Positions 1 to 10,956 of a stretch of DNA of 37,377 nt are shown in pieces (within the stretch, counting starts at the first letter, position 1; each line of letters starts with the position of its first letter). The translations under genes and the position numbers were made by a program. This DNA is from Lojkania enalia. Lineage: Eukaryota; Ascomycota; Dothideomycetes; Pleosporales. Under the pieces are notes generated by a model. It saw only the letters and a list, made by a program, of their open reading frames with translations. It ran no database searches and was not told the origin of the DNA. The DNA is taken from the NCBI GenBank assembly GCA_010094045.1, contig ML986882.1, forward strand, positions 1 through 37,377. The letters run 5' to 3'.

Positions 1-467
1 GCGTTTAAATAGTTTATAAAGGGTACTATATATATAATATATAAAAATGTACTATTATATACTTAGGTTACTAAACTTTAAACAGCTAATAAGGCTGCTA
101 TACAACGTCGATTGTATAAAAGAAAGTATATATAGAAGGAAGGTAACCTAATAATTAAAGAAGGCGCTTAATTAACTACTCTAAAAGAGTTTAGTACTTG
201 TACTAATAGGAAGAAGAGTAGGAAGAAGACGCGTATTAATAGAGACCAGCCAACTTAAAAGTACTATAAATAGTATAGTAAGGCTAGGTATAACTCGCGG
301 ACGTGTAAAAATAATACTATAGATATAGAAGAATAGGCTACTATACTATATAGTATAATAGAATATAAGAAAGTATAATATTTTGCGAAAAGTAGTTACA
401 ATTTTAGTATAGTCTTAGTATTATAATTAGCTTACTTAGGTAATTAGCTCGCTTATACTATACGTTA
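1..467 (+). mobile_element. Fot1/pogo DNA transposon, 3' end only, RIP-mutated (truncated by window start)
   Basis: This stretch is the reverse complement of 24907-25373 with no net length difference (467 bp each), so it is the 3' end of a second copy of the Fot1/pogo element described there. It ends with the same terminal inverted repeat, which finishes in CGTTA at 467, with the expected TA target at the tip. The encoded part is the basic C-terminal tail of the transposase (Arg/Lys-rich, around 190-240, + strand), interrupted by TAA/TAG stops typical of RIP. The rest of the element lies left of the window. The 24907 copy is on the opposite strand. Confidence is high for homology and moderate for which end of the gene is present. 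Confidence 0.8.
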
Positions 468-752
468 ATTTACTTAATAAAATAACTTATTTAATAGTAC
501 TTTATATTAGTATAAATAAATATATTAATAAGATTTCTTAACCTCTTAATTAAAATATAGTAGAGAAATATATAGTATATAAAACTACTTAGTTAAGAGC
601 TATATAACTAACTAGATATATAATCTAAATCTATAACTATAAAAATAGAAAAGAATAGAAAAGAATCAGTATTAAAGTTAAAGTAATTACTCTTTTAGAA
701 CTAGCGTAGAATATCTACGGATATTATTCTAGATAGCATATATTCTAAATAT
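468..752. other. AT-rich, RIP-like DNA with no recognisable gene
   Basis: AT-rich sequence between the end of the Fot1/pogo fragment and the base-balanced island. I see no ORF, repeat or transposon match here. Composition changes over roughly 690-800, which is the left edge of the gene-bearing island. Confidence 0.5.
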
Positions 753-798
753 CTTGGCAAAATATTCGGAATATCTATTTTTCCATATTCTTGCCAAG
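753..798. repeat. Imperfect inverted repeat at the AT-rich/GC-balanced boundary
   Basis: CTTGGCAA at 753-760 pairs with TTGCCAAG at 791-798. The inner arms (aaatattcgg / ttttccatattc) pair only partly. It could be a transposon end or a chance hairpin, and no target duplication is obvious. Confidence 0.35.
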
Positions 799-1545
799 TC
801 TGCTGTAGGCTGACCCAAAGCGCCGAATCATTCGAATCGTCACGGATTCCAAGTTTCTCATACGCAAAGAGTCATACTTACACGTCTTCGATCTATTCTC
901 CTCTGATCTGGAATCAGCTATTTTTGACAGAGCGACTATCTCGTGATATCTTGGAGGATCCTTCAGATTCGCGGCGCCGCTTTTCACTGACTTTTCTGCT
1001 CAAACTCAGCTGTCAAGATGATAAGAATCGTGTAGACTTAAATCATTTGGAGTCAGACAGCTCCCTAATTCTTCGACTAAGGCGTCTCAAAGAGGTCAAT
1101 ATTCGCCACGTTAGTATTTCCAGGGCCCGGAATTGAACTTGAAAGGCATGCCGGGAAAATTTAAAAGCATTTCACCCTAACGCAGAATCATCCCAGCGCG
1201 CATCATTTTCTAGTAATTGTAATGACTTGATTTAATTCACGGCTTGCAGTATCTATGTATCACAGTGAAATTCGGTATTGGAACAAACAATCAAGGAGAT
1301 TTATACACTCAGATGCTCTGCACGAGATACGACATGAAACGCATGACGAAATGGCAATGTCTCCCAACCGGAAGAGACGAGAATAGGCGAGCGTCGGCGA
1401 AATCATGATTGAACCAATAGAAGATCGTCGAAGTGAAAGGACGGAATATATATGTCCCCGTGTTATTGCTGAGATGAAAAGTGAGAATGCCGAAGTTGCA
1501 AGATCCTTGTTCTATGATTGGCTCGGATGAAAACCAAGATGCAAG

Positions 1546-1598
<53 letters not shown>

Positions 1599-2752
1599 GA
1601 AGTTGCTATACGACATGCCCAGGGATCCATCTGAAATTCATGCAGCGAAAACGGAGTTGGCAAATGGATGGGTCGGCTCCTATCAGTAACCTAAATAATA
1701 TTTCCGTTCTCGGAGAAAGGGGCCTGCTTGAATAGGGCTGCTGAATGTGAATTTTGCATGAATATGTGGCATTCGAGGAAGCCTTAAACCGGCGCAGTGC
1801 CTTTTGGAGGCAGAAAATGGTTAGGGTCAGCCGTAAGAACGGGCCTCAACTCATATCCAACTAGACCCAGCAATAAATAAGCATGTCTGCCGAGAAACGG
1901 CGAAATAGTAAGACCCGAGGCTTGAAGACGTTTTGGACATGGGGGAGGATGGGAGATGTACATGGATGACGGCTTAACGAAGAATCACTCAAGGGCTGAT
2001 ACCGTCCTGTGAGTTGAGGAAAGGTAAGCCGGGGAGTTTCCTCCCAATCGCCAGGCGTCTGTGGACGGGATACCCCTGCCCGCGCACATGTATCACTCGT
2101 GAAAAGAAAATAATTCATCGGATTCCTAATACATGCGTACTGTATATTAGCCGAAGCAAGACAAATGTAGCCACATTCTGCAAATTTCCCCACTCGTGGT
2201 AAAAGATAAGAGGGTGATGAGGGACAAAGACCTCTCTTGCTGATCCTTTCCACGGCTAGACATCGATATTCCAAGTCCACGGCTTGCCCAAGCTCTTCGC
2301 CCGCTAAGGGTTTCGCTCTCGATCACGCTAGTTTAGGACCACACTGTTGCCACAATCCTCCTGCATTGTGCATCGTGCGTCTCGGCAACTTTGGTGCGGA
2401 GCGCCACCGCGCCCCGTTATCCCCTCCCGTCCCGTCTAAGCTTCTGCCTAAGTCTTAAAAGGAGTTGTATGGCTGAATGGACAAGTGAGAACCCGCGCAC
2501 GACCTTTATCGGATAGCCCTGTGCGTCGTTTCTTTTTCATTTGGCGATAACCAGCCATTGGGGGAAATGTCTGGTTCCTGTCTCATTCAGGAACCATGCT
2601 TTTGAGGACGCGGGATCTCTTTCGGGCGCTGCATGCACGGTTCCAGCGAGGCGGGCCGCGCGATGATTGTCTTCATAATTACTTGATGGGCCGTTGTGTC
2701 TGAGTCGGGTTCATTTTAACTTCAAGTTGCCATCGTTAGTTACGTCTTAGTT
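799..2752. other. Intergenic, base-balanced DNA; no supported gene
   Basis: Short ORFs occur on both strands (for example 924-1136 +, 1861-2280 -, 2237-2458 +). None has a recognisable domain, a fungal-like intron structure or a plausible start context, so I do not call genes. The interval holds the C43A10 homopolymer and, at its right end, the presumed promoter and 5' UTR of the rhodopsin-domain gene. CT/TTC-rich DNA such as tttctttttcattt lies near 2530, a typical fungal promoter composition. A small degraded gene here cannot be excluded. Confidence 0.4.
1546..1598. repeat. Homopolymer tract C43 followed by A10
   Basis: An uninterrupted run of 43 C (1546-1588) is followed by 10 A (1589-1598). 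The opposite strand is T10G43, capable in principle of G-quadruplex and i-motif structures. Short ORFs reading poly-Gly or poly-Pro through it are composition artefacts. The exact length is likely unreliable, because such runs are error-prone in sequencing and assembly. Confidence 0.9.
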
Positions 2753-4027
2753 ATGGACGCAGGACCTGCGACTGCGCTTGACGAGCACAGATTTGCTCTG
2801 ATTACCGTGGACGATCAGTCTGGATACCTTTGGATTGCATCCATTCTTTGCTTGATTTATACGTTGCTCATTCTTGTTACGCGGTTGCACATCAAATGGA
2901 ACTTGTACGGTGCCGACGATGTCGCCGCTACGGTTGCGACGGTAAGTCTTGTCTAATCCAGAGCGGGTGCATCACGCAGGCTAACGATGTAGATTCTGCA
3001 ACTTGGGGAAGTCGTGCCTTTGTTCCTGGCGATGAAAAATGGCCTCGGAAAGTCTGAACATCTCCTTGATGCCGAGCAACTGTCGAATGTGGGAAGGGTA
3101 GGAACTGCAGGCGATATGGATTGTGAACGGTCGCTAATACCCCCCCAGGCAACATTCGCCGCGCAGATCTTCCTCATACTAGCACTAGCAACAGCGAAAG
3201 GCTCAGTTGCTGCCCTGATGCTCCGCCTATTCACTCGCGACATGAAGGTAACCCGAATGTCGTGGATTCTTTGCAATGCGGTCCTGGCCCTCACGGTGGC
3301 TTGGGGAATCGGAGCCATAATTGCCCTCTCTGTTGCCTGCAGCCCTTCAAGCTTCGTCCGAGACGTTGGGGAAAAATGCGGGGACCAAGTCCTTCGCTGG
3401 AGGATTATCACTGTTGTTGACATTGTGATCGAACTATTGTTGATCATCCTGCCTGTTCTCTTTGTCTGGCCAATCCAGATGAAGGCATACATCAAATTGC
3501 AAGTCATCGTTGCCTTTGGCTTTCGGGCACCTGTTATTGGGTTCGGTGCAGCCCATATGCACTACGTCGGCTACTACGCAAACAGCGACGACGCCTCCAA
3601 GGCGATGATACCCGCACTCGTATACCAGCAGTTCGAGCTTTTCTGGGCACTGCTCTCAGCAACTATTCCAACTCTGAAAGCATTCATGCGGTCGTTCAAT
3701 TCCGGATTCGGCATGGAGATTGATCTTGACGGATACGGTTCCGGATACGGATCTAATGGCTATTACAACGGCACATATCCTTTGGAGTCCCTCAAGAATG
3801 CGACCGCCCCAAACGGTGTCGTCACTTCGACACCCGAGACTAGAGCTCGGGGCCAAAAGAGCACCGGGACTGGGCCTCAAAGTGCAGCTGGGAGCGTACG
3901 GGGGAGAGGTGCCTCTGTGGCTTCGGAAAGGATAGGGACCGAAACTGTGAACAGCGATGGGAGTCAAGAGATGATTATCAGAAGAGAAGTGCAGTGGACA
4001 GTTTCCCACGATGATGCAAAGCAATAG
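2753..4027 (+). CDS. Fungal rhodopsin-domain (PTH11-type) seven-transmembrane membrane protein
   Basis: Three exons, 2753-2941, 2993-3097 and 3149-4027, give 390 residues. Both introns are 51 nt, with GTAAGT/CTAAC/TAG and GTAGGA/GCTAATAC/CAG signals. Both are in phase 0, so the unspliced frame stays partly open. The protein belongs to the fungal rhodopsin-domain family (SAT4/PTH11-like integral membrane proteins). A first hydrophobic segment spans about 25-45 and is followed by the family's charged GxDD-type stretch (YGADD, 52-56). Further membrane segments lie at about 64-75, 100-120, 137-160, 185-205, 215-235 and 250-270. The hallmark stretches VAFGFRAPVIGF and YQQFELFWALLSATIPTLKA sit in the distal half. 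The C-terminal tail (about 290-390) is Gly/Tyr- then Ser/Thr-rich and probably cytosolic. There is no CFEM domain at the N-terminus. Some relatives are surface sensors in pathogenic fungi; the ligand here is unknown. Confidence 0.88.
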
Positions 4028-4224
4028 GCTTTGAAATTGAGAAGAGCTAGGAAATGATGGCAGGAGCTGGCTTTTGCCAAAGGATATGTTCCAAGAGTCT
4101 CTTTGATTCCCTTCTCAACTGGCCTGGTGCCAGTCCTGGTACGACTTGATGATCTGAATAGATTGTATATTAGATTAAGGCTACTGTTCATACAAACTAT
4201 CAAGAACCAAACGTGTTCAACATG
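4028..4224. other. Convergent 3' intergenic region
   Basis: A 197-bp gap between the stop codons of the convergent receptor and acetyltransferase genes. It presumably holds both 3' UTRs. The minus-strand gene has a GTAAGT overlapping its stop region (about 4228-4234), so an alternative 3' intron reaching into this gap is possible. Confidence 0.5.
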
Positions 4225-5085
4225 CTACTTACTTTCAATATCTCCCTCTGCATCGTATTCAACATCCTTCCAATATATCAATCCCCCCGGCGCAATCCTC
4301 AACGGATTCCCCTCGCCCATCCCACTCCACCCATCCTGCGTCTCAAACCCACACCTTCGATAAAACTCCTCCTTGCCATCTCCACTAATAACACTAACAC
4401 TAACCCCTTCCATCTCCGCCTGCTGGAACCCCCACCTCACCAGTGCTCTCCCATGTCCCTGTCGCTGGAAATTGGGATGCACACCCAAACACTCCAGGTA
4501 CCAGGAATCCGCCCGCTTCCCCGTCCACATATGATCGAGGTAGTGATATGAGCGCTCGATGATATCCTCATTACCCGGGTCCGCAGCTCGGTTTGGCCAA
4601 ATCCTTGCTTGCAAATCCGTTGCGACCTTTGCGAGGGGCTTGGCCAGGCGTCCTTACCAGTTAGCCCCTCGAAAACGAAAAATCATACGATATATCTCTA
4701 AACAGCAATTGCTCGCATGCGGTTGGAAGGATTGCTTACTCGGGTCAAAGATGTTTAATGCCATGTCTTTCTTGAGCGTCCCTATCCTCTGCCAAACCGC
4801 CACACCAGCAATGACTGCCTCTCCCTCGGCCCGGTCCCGGTCCCGAATCACAGAGACGAGATACACATGGCTCCAGTCCCACCAGTTGACACGTGCGCGG
4901 CGCAGCCAGTAGAGGTCGTTGTCCTCGGGGAAGACGTTGCGATTGGGGTGGATGATATTGCCAAACAACTCGTCGTTCCAGAACGCTTTCGTCAGGATGT
5001 TTGCAATGGTCGAGAGCTCAGAGTATGTTGCAGGTCGGATGGAGAATTGCTTTGTAGATACATTATTCGAGGGATCCGACGCCAT
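4225..5085 (-). CDS. GNAT-family N-acetyltransferase
   Basis: Two exons, 5085-4740 and 4652-4225, joined by an 87-nt intron (4739-4653; donor GTAAGC, branch GCTAAC, acceptor TAAG), give 257 residues. The splice makes an AGA codon (Arg116) and restores a continuous GNAT fold. The N-terminal region FSIRPATYSELSTIANILTK (14-33) has the usual GNAT strand-helix start. The central GVAVWQRIG (94-102) is a core strand. LECLGVHPNFQRQGHGRALV (168-187) holds the acetyl-CoA pyrophosphate-binding loop, Q178-R-Q-G-H-G183. FYRRCGFE (212-219) is the typical C-terminal signature. The size fits the many small fungal GNAT proteins near 230-260 residues. The substrate cannot be read from sequence; family members acetylate amines of small molecules or proteins. 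The gene is convergent with the receptor gene. A GTAAGT near the stop could add an alternative tail. Confidence 0.87.
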
Positions 5086-5847
5086 GGTTCAAGGGATGGT
5101 GTTGAAGGGATGCAAGGGCGCGCATCGTTCGGGTCAAGAATGAATATCTTGTTCTGGTTGTGCCAGGAAGCTTTAGCACGCATTCATACATTAAACCCGC
5201 CCGATAGGCTGTAACAGGTGCGGGACATATCGAATAATATTTACAGACGTATGCGCGCTGCAGTTGCTCTACATATCTCCAAGATAATGCATGCCGCATA
5301 CCTTCCACACACTCCTCCCGCTCCCCTTCCCATCCGTGATTGAGCGAATAACTCCCTAGGAGAAGCAAGAGATGTCTTACCAATACGTGGGACGACCTGC
5401 TAGCCCCGCCTTCAAATTCACCATTCTGCACCTTGTGTGCGTTTCGGGACGCGGCTGCAGAACCGATAGTTCGAGACCGCCACTGGCGAGCGCCACGCCA
5501 AGGCGGGACTAAACTGTGCCGCCGTGGCGCAGGGGTGATAGGAAGTGCCGGCTCGATGATTTGGGGGTGAAGGGAATTGGGCTGATTTGGCTTAGCTCAG
5601 CGTTCGAGTTGTCTGGGCATGGAATGAGCGGTGGAGTCGTGAGGACGTTGAGAAGCCTGGGGGCCGGGAACAAACCTCGATCCTGTCGCTCGCAAAATGC
5701 CAATGCATGATGCGTCTTAACAAATATATGGATTTTCACTATATGTAACCATGTCTCGCGATGCATTAACAGCACGCTACAAAATTTCCTCGGTCCAAAT
5801 GTAGTCACCTTGCAACGACTAGTGCACCTCACAATATCCCAGTCCCT
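5086..5847. other. Intergenic region between two minus-strand genes
   Basis: Upstream of the acetyltransferase start and downstream of the permease stop. The ORFs here (5063-5431 -, 5509-5832 -, 5516-5710 +) show no domain and look like composition-driven shadows. A GC-rich patch with short inverted repeats (about 5480-5530, gcgccac/gtggcgc) is present but not assignable. Confidence 0.4.
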
Positions 5848-7678
5848 TTAAGCAGACTTCCTCACATATGCTACAGGTCCAACGTAAACATGCCGTCCCA
5901 CAACATAGTAATAAACCAAGGAGAAGAAAACTGTCGCTCCAAACATTAAAATGCTCCAATTCATACCTTCGGGCGTAGGCTTCGGTCCCATTGGCATGAA
6001 GCTGAAAACGAAGATAAAGATCAAGAACACGATGCTGATGATATTTATCGGCAAGCCAGCACGACCGAGCTTGAATTTCGAGGGGAGTAGTGGCTCGCCT
6101 TTGATTCGCTTGAGCGCAATGCATGATATAGAGACGATGTACGAGGCGATAATAGCAGCGGTAGAAAGGGATGCAATATTCATGAGGGCGACAGAGCTGC
6201 CGAGATTGATGAGGGATAGTAGGCATGAAACGGCGAAGGCGAGGCATATTGCATTGATGGGCACGTCATATTTGGGGGAAACCTATCCTCATTAACTGTT
6301 GCTTGAAAAGGGGGGATACTAATACTCACATGGGCGAAGGTCTTGTTGAACGGGATACCTTGGTCACGCGCAAAGGCGAAGAGCTGGCGTGAGGATGTGG
6401 CGGTTATGGATAGATTGCAGAAGATTGCCATTGTGATGACCAGAGCGCCCATGACCGATGCACCGGCAACCGATTTTGTTGCATTGTAGAAGACGTAGAG
6501 ATACGCTTGCCCGGTATTTGATGCAAGCGCATCATCCAAGTTGCCCAGAACCATGCAGAAGGTGATCAGCATGACCCAGCCTGTGGACCCGTTGATGACG
6601 GTCGTCCAGATCATGCTCCTAGGGAGGGTCTTCGATGCATCGCGAAGTTCCTCAGACATGTGCACAGCAGCATCGGCTCCGAGGAGGGGAAGTACCACGG
6701 CGACTAGGCCAGAGAGTGTGGCGAGCCCGTTGCTATTCCAGACACCATAGTCGTTGAAAGTCGTGAAAACTGCGTGGGCGTCTCCTTTCGGGCCCATGAC
6801 CCAGAGCACGACTAAGATAGCAAAGAATCCAAAAATGTGAACAACGAGGACAATTCCCTCAACCAGTGGAAGCTTCTTTGCGAGAAAAGTGTTGAAAATG
6901 ACGTTGAAAGCCGATACAGCAAAGACGAGCAGAGTACCGTGCCATGCCTCGAAGTTGTAGTCAGGTTTGTTGAGTGCAATCAGGCCTTGAATTTGTGTTC
7001 CAGCTAGAAAAGCTGTGTTTGCAGCTCCGGTTTGCCAGCCCAGGACACAGAGCCAGCCTGGTGACATGTTAATAACGTCCACGCAAAAAGGAAGATTACA
7101 CATGCCGATGATGTAACTCAGGAACTTCTGGTACTTTACAGGCGCGAATTCACTAACCCAGTGGTACTGTCCTCCACTGGTCGGAGCCCTGGAACCAGGT
7201 TAGTGGATCCTTCGTGCTCGAAATCCATGTACTCACATCGAGCCCATCTCGGCCATAGAAGTGTTCACGCAGATGAAACCCAGCCAGCATATCAGGTACA
7301 TCCAGATTAAGCCCGCTGTCCCGCCATCAATGAGACCAATAGTTGACGTACTGCACAGTACCATCAGAATGCCGAATTTCAACCTTACGCCTGTGCCTGA
7401 ACCTACCCCAACATGGTCTCCCAACTAGCCATCAGAATCATGGAGAAGCCGAAGATGGAAACGAATCGAAAGTTTCGCTAGTGCGTGTTAGATGCATCTC
7501 AATTCCATAGTCCGCTACCTCATACCCTCATCTCCTGCACTTTTCCCATCCTCCACATGGCATGCCTATCGGCGCTCGTGCCCTTCTTCTCAGCGAGATC
7601 CGGATCCTCTGCAGATCCCTCGAGCTCAGCATCGAAAGGTTCGGCCTCAACAACAGACTCCTTTGCGATTTCAGACAT
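5848..7678 (-). CDS. APC-superfamily amino acid permease (GABA/choline/polyamine-type)
   Basis: Six exons: 7678-7526, 7477-7407, 7350-7237, 7188-7106, 7057-6330 and 6282-5848. Together they total 1,584 nt, a 527-residue protein, the usual family length. Introns are 47, 48, 48, 48 and 56 nt; four are GT-AG, while 7105-7058 best fits GC-AG. The acidic cytosolic N-terminus (1-45) leads into GKVQEMRRNFRFVSIFGFSM and WETMLGTSTIGLIDGGTAGL, the conserved first membrane segments of the fungal GABA/choline permease branch. MAPTSGGQYHWVSEFAP and WLCVLGWQTGAANTAFL follow, then DYNFEAWHGTLL, GADAAVHMSEELRDASKTLP and SSRQLFAFARDQGIPF, all family landmarks. About 12 membrane segments are expected in the plasma membrane. 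Substrate within the branch (GABA, choline, polyamine, other amino acids) cannot be fixed. Several GATA-type sites (GATAA/GATAG, about 8070-8540) lie upstream, but their number is not clearly above chance. Confidence 0.9.
7058..7105 (-). other. Probable GC-AG intron in the permease gene
   Basis: Joining G7106 to G7057 gives SYIIG-WLCVLGW, the contiguous spacing seen in this permease family. That implies a 48-nt intron starting GCATGT and ending CACCAG, with a branch-like TTAACA. The nearest GT donor (GTAATC, six bases further in) would insert Met-Cys. Full retention is in frame without stops and would insert 16 residues. Confidence 0.6.
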
Positions 7679-9453
7679 GATGATCAAAAGATTGTGCGGT
7701 GTAAGGCTCTAAGATGCCTCAATGACAACAACAGCAATAGACGCATCTCAAGTTAAGCAGGGAGAGCTGCAGCCGCGGAAGAAAAGACAGGCCCGGCAGC
7801 CAAGCACCAGGGACAGCACCATCCGGATCCAGCAAAGTTTCACGAGGAGCCTGCCCTCGGCTTCGTCCATGGATTGCTTTTTTCCCTCTGGCTGCACGTT
7901 GTGCCCCGAACTCGGACGGTAATGTCTGGCCGCCGGGATGCGCATTGATAGCACCCCGTTTCGTCGACATGGCACGGATTGTGGGGCAATCAGAGCGGGC
8001 GAACACGACAGCCGAGCGGCTCGACCACAGTGTGGGGACCGTCCGTCGCTGTCTCTCGTGAAACGACACGCTATCGCCTAGAGCTGCTAGCCGATGCATG
8101 GGTTGGCCGGTAAGCGTGAACGAATACGAAATCCAGTCTGGCTCGCCCTGTCCAATAGGTAGAGTGGAGTGTCCGCTGTTTAGAAGATAATTGGGATCCC
8201 CCCACCTCAACCGCGCGAATTAGTTTACGTAAAGGGCCTTGATGGCTAGTTTTTGGACGTGAAGCATTTCTGTTGAGGTCGGGTTGCATACACGACCTGG
8301 TGGCGGTCGAATGGAAGGCGTCGAGTAGAACGCTGGCGAGTGGTGGCGATAACCGCGCGTTAACCGCTGAGCTTAGCAGGCTTTTCATTAGAAGGGTAAG
8401 CGATTTCGAACCGTGATCATCAGGTGTTCGGCTTATCAGCCAAAGCATTGTCCAACCGCCAGCCCGCTGTCAGTACTGAGTGGTGTTGGAATGAAATCGT
8501 CGACAGGCTCACTGCCCACTTGCTGAAACGTGATAACGAAGACATGGCTGGAGACAAGCAAAAGCAAACCCTTACCGCAGTCCGCCACCCTTGCCGCATG
8601 TATGTACACATTGCGCCCTGGCATCTAACCCACCCACCTTCACTCCAGCCTCCGCATCTCGTAGTCACTTGGCAATCAAAAGCAAGTCTACGCACCGCAA
8701 GGCTTAGAATCCGATCTTTGGCATGCTAAAAGATGCAATGGCAACCTCCTTCCAATATGAAGTGACCAACATGTTTACCTAGGAGTAATAAGGTGTCGCC
8801 CCTTGCTGAGTATTTCAAGACTTGCCTGTTACGGTACGTATTATTCGATCACTAGCTTTTTAAACCATTTTCATGCATGTGAGATTTCCATTAGAATAAG
8901 GAGTTGATGGCATCGATATTGCCACATCCACATTAGACAGTCATGCCAGATATTTTGATACCACGACAAGCAAGCCCGTGATTGCTAAGCAGACCGCAGG
9001 AGCCAGGCAGCGATCAACTTCCAGAACAGATATCGAGATCGACGGTAGAAGTATAACGTTCCCCGTCAATCTGGGAGGGAATCACGATGCGAGGATTAAC
9101 TGGGTTTCTTGAATCTCCGCGTATACGGCACTTGTTAGTATACCAGCATGAGAAGAGTGGTATAGACGCAGAATCCTCAAGTACACATTAACAATGGACC
9201 GCTGGCGACTACTCTTTATTTAAGAATATTTAGGGCCCCTCTTCGCCCATGTCTAGAGATACTAACACAACCGACGTCAATTTCGTTAGTAGGAACCTTC
9301 ATGTATTTACCGGTGTTTTTTTCACTTCAAATTGTTGAGCGTCTAATATAAAAAGTCTAAACTCGTGATTACGTCTAAAGTGCAAATAGATTGTAATGTT
9401 TATCGTAGTTATTGTTCTGCATCCTCGGTGCCGACGAATAGAGTACTTAGACA
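7679..9453. other. Intergenic region upstream of the permease; no supported gene
   Basis: About 1.8 kb with base-balanced composition that turns gradually AT-rich after about 9180. ORFs at 7719-8210 (-), 8071-8448 (-) and 8424-8729 (+) carry no recognisable domain. GATA-factor-like sites occur near 8070, 8190, 8345, 8432 and 8530. The right end is the hAT terminal repeat at 9454. Confidence 0.4.
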
Positions 9454-9955
9454 CAAGGTTGTCAAAAATAAAATTATCGTTTCGTGAAATATAAATTATC
9501 GTACTTGGCGATTATTTTATGCTGAATAATATACGATATTATCGGATAATCTGGCGCACAAGCTATCTTTACTCACCAAAATTTATCTCTTATTATATAA
9601 AAGCTATTTTCTTTACTATTATAGCTTTAGAAAATAGCTTTCTAGTTTCTCTTAACTCTTTTAAATCGCTCGAAGTCTCTAGTAGTACAAGTCGAAAAAA
9701 TACGTCTAGTATCTATTAATACTATTATAATCTATTAAAAGATAAGCCTATATAAGAGAGTTAAAATTAAAAACTATATTACTACTCTCTCTATTTATAT
9801 AGTATAATATTAACTATAAGTATTTAATATTATCTTTAATTAAAGTACTAGATTAAATCTAATAGAGTTATCTCTTATATAAAAGTAATAGTAGTAGATT
9901 AACTTATTTTAGAAATAAGTATTAATTAATAATAAGATAAATAAGCTAAACTAAT
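9454..9955 (+). mobile_element. hAT DNA transposon, 5' end fragment (family 1), RIP-mutated
   Basis: It starts with the terminal sequence CAAGGTTGTCAAAAATAAAA. The fragment is the reverse complement, with scattered transition differences and small indels, of the 5' end of the hAT copy ending at 33350. A subterminal block (9470-9545) repeats ATTATCG/CGATTAT motifs, probable transposase-binding sites. Around 9690-9720 the frame reads SSTSRKNTSSIY, shared with the other copy and resembling the start of a hAT N-terminal BED-type region. Homology fades near 9955, where the copy is truncated. It is the first element of the AT-rich block, so the compartment boundary coincides with its tip. No second end or target duplication can be seen. 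Confidence 0.72.
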
Positions 9956-10117
9956 TAATATATTCTACTATTATACTAGCTAAACTACTAAACTATTTAC
10001 TTTTTTTAGTAATATAAATATTATATTTAAAACGTTAATTTACTTATAACTTATTATAAAACTTATATATAATATAGTTATATTAGATTTAGAAGTATAT
10101 TCTTTATTCTTTATATA
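9956..10117. other. AT-rich spacer between the hAT fragment and element A
   Basis: I see no confident match to either neighbour. The frame of the hAT N-terminal part stays fairly open, so this may be more divergent hAT sequence. Confidence 0.35.
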
Positions 10118-10640
10118 TATATATTATAAATATAAAACACTAAGAAGTACTACTTCTATAGCTAGAGCTTAATCTAATATCAGCTACTATATAGGTCGAC
10201 TTAGACAAGGACTAATAAGATAATAATAGGTAGAAGTATATTAAGGACTAATTATTAGATAGTAAGTAGTAGGACTGTAGGAACTGGGGAGATAATTAGC
10301 TAGATAATAAGGTATAGTATAACTTATATATATAATAATAGTAGAAGTATTAAGTATAGTAGAATAAACCTAATAGACTTAATAGACCTAATAAGCTAGG
10401 CTTAACAGTCTTAGACCTAACTATATAAGATAGAAGATTTTTTTAGTAGATTAAGTCCTATATAATTATTCTCGTAGATTTATCTTATTACTATATTAGA
10501 CTTCTAAATATACTTATTATATTCGAAGAACCGGCGATTCTAATACTATCTCTTTACTAAAGTTACTACCTCTAACTAATCTAATACAAATAAGCTCCGA
10601 TATATATATAACTATAGTAGTAGTTATTATATATACTAGT

Positions 10641-10943
10641 TATTATAGACGTTTATACGCAGTTAGTTAATTATACTTTAAATAGTTAACTCTATTTCTA
10701 TATACTATATATAAATATTAAAATGTTACGTAAAAAATAGAGATATCTATATTATATAAGTTTTTATAGAAGCTAGGTTTATACTACTATACAAGCTAGC
10801 TGGGTTAGTAAAACCTTCCTCTATTATAATTATAATAAGTCGGTTATATTCTAGCTAGTAGCTAATAACTATTGCTAGCAGCTAGTTTAGGTATTATAGT
10901 AAGGGTAGTATAGGTATAGAGGTGTCGCGGTATTACTATAATA
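10641..10943 (-). repeat. 3' LTR of chromovirus B (303 bp)
   Basis: It matches 18462-18764 along its whole length, with differences that are mostly C/T and G/A transitions. It begins TATTATAGACG and ends TATAATA on the + strand, probably RIP-altered versions of TG...CA termini. Confidence 0.9.
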
Positions 10944-10946
10944 GTA

Positions 10947-10956
10947 CCCCCCTTTT
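10947..10956 (-). other. Polypurine tract of chromovirus B
   Basis: Minus-strand AAAAGGGGGG immediately inside the 3' LTR, the expected second-strand primer site. It fixes the element's orientation. A primer-binding site next to the other LTR is no longer recognisable. Confidence 0.7.

Noticed and set aside
1110..1165. tRNA-like T-arm (minus strand, gttcaattcc)
   Set aside because: No matching acceptor, D or anticodon arms could be found at the right distances.
1309..1735. ORFs on both strands with long poly-Gly or poly-Pro runs
   Set aside because: They exist only because they cross the C43 homopolymer; the flanking residues show no domain.
1861..2280. 139-residue minus-strand ORF
   Set aside because: No recognisable domain or intron signals, and it overlaps plus-strand ORFs of similar quality. 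Too weak to call a gene.
7719..8210. 163-residue minus-strand ORF upstream of the permease
   Set aside because: Low-complexity Cys/Arg-rich translation with no domain; it lies in the permease promoter region.
8060..8550. Cluster of GATA-factor sites upstream of the permease as evidence of nitrogen control
   Set aside because: About five HGATAR-like sites in 770 bp is only modestly above chance expectation, so I mention it but do not call a regulatory region.
9519..9719. 66-residue ORF as an independent gene
   Set aside because: It lies inside the hAT 5' end and its last residues are the hAT N-terminal part; it is a remnant frame of the transposon.
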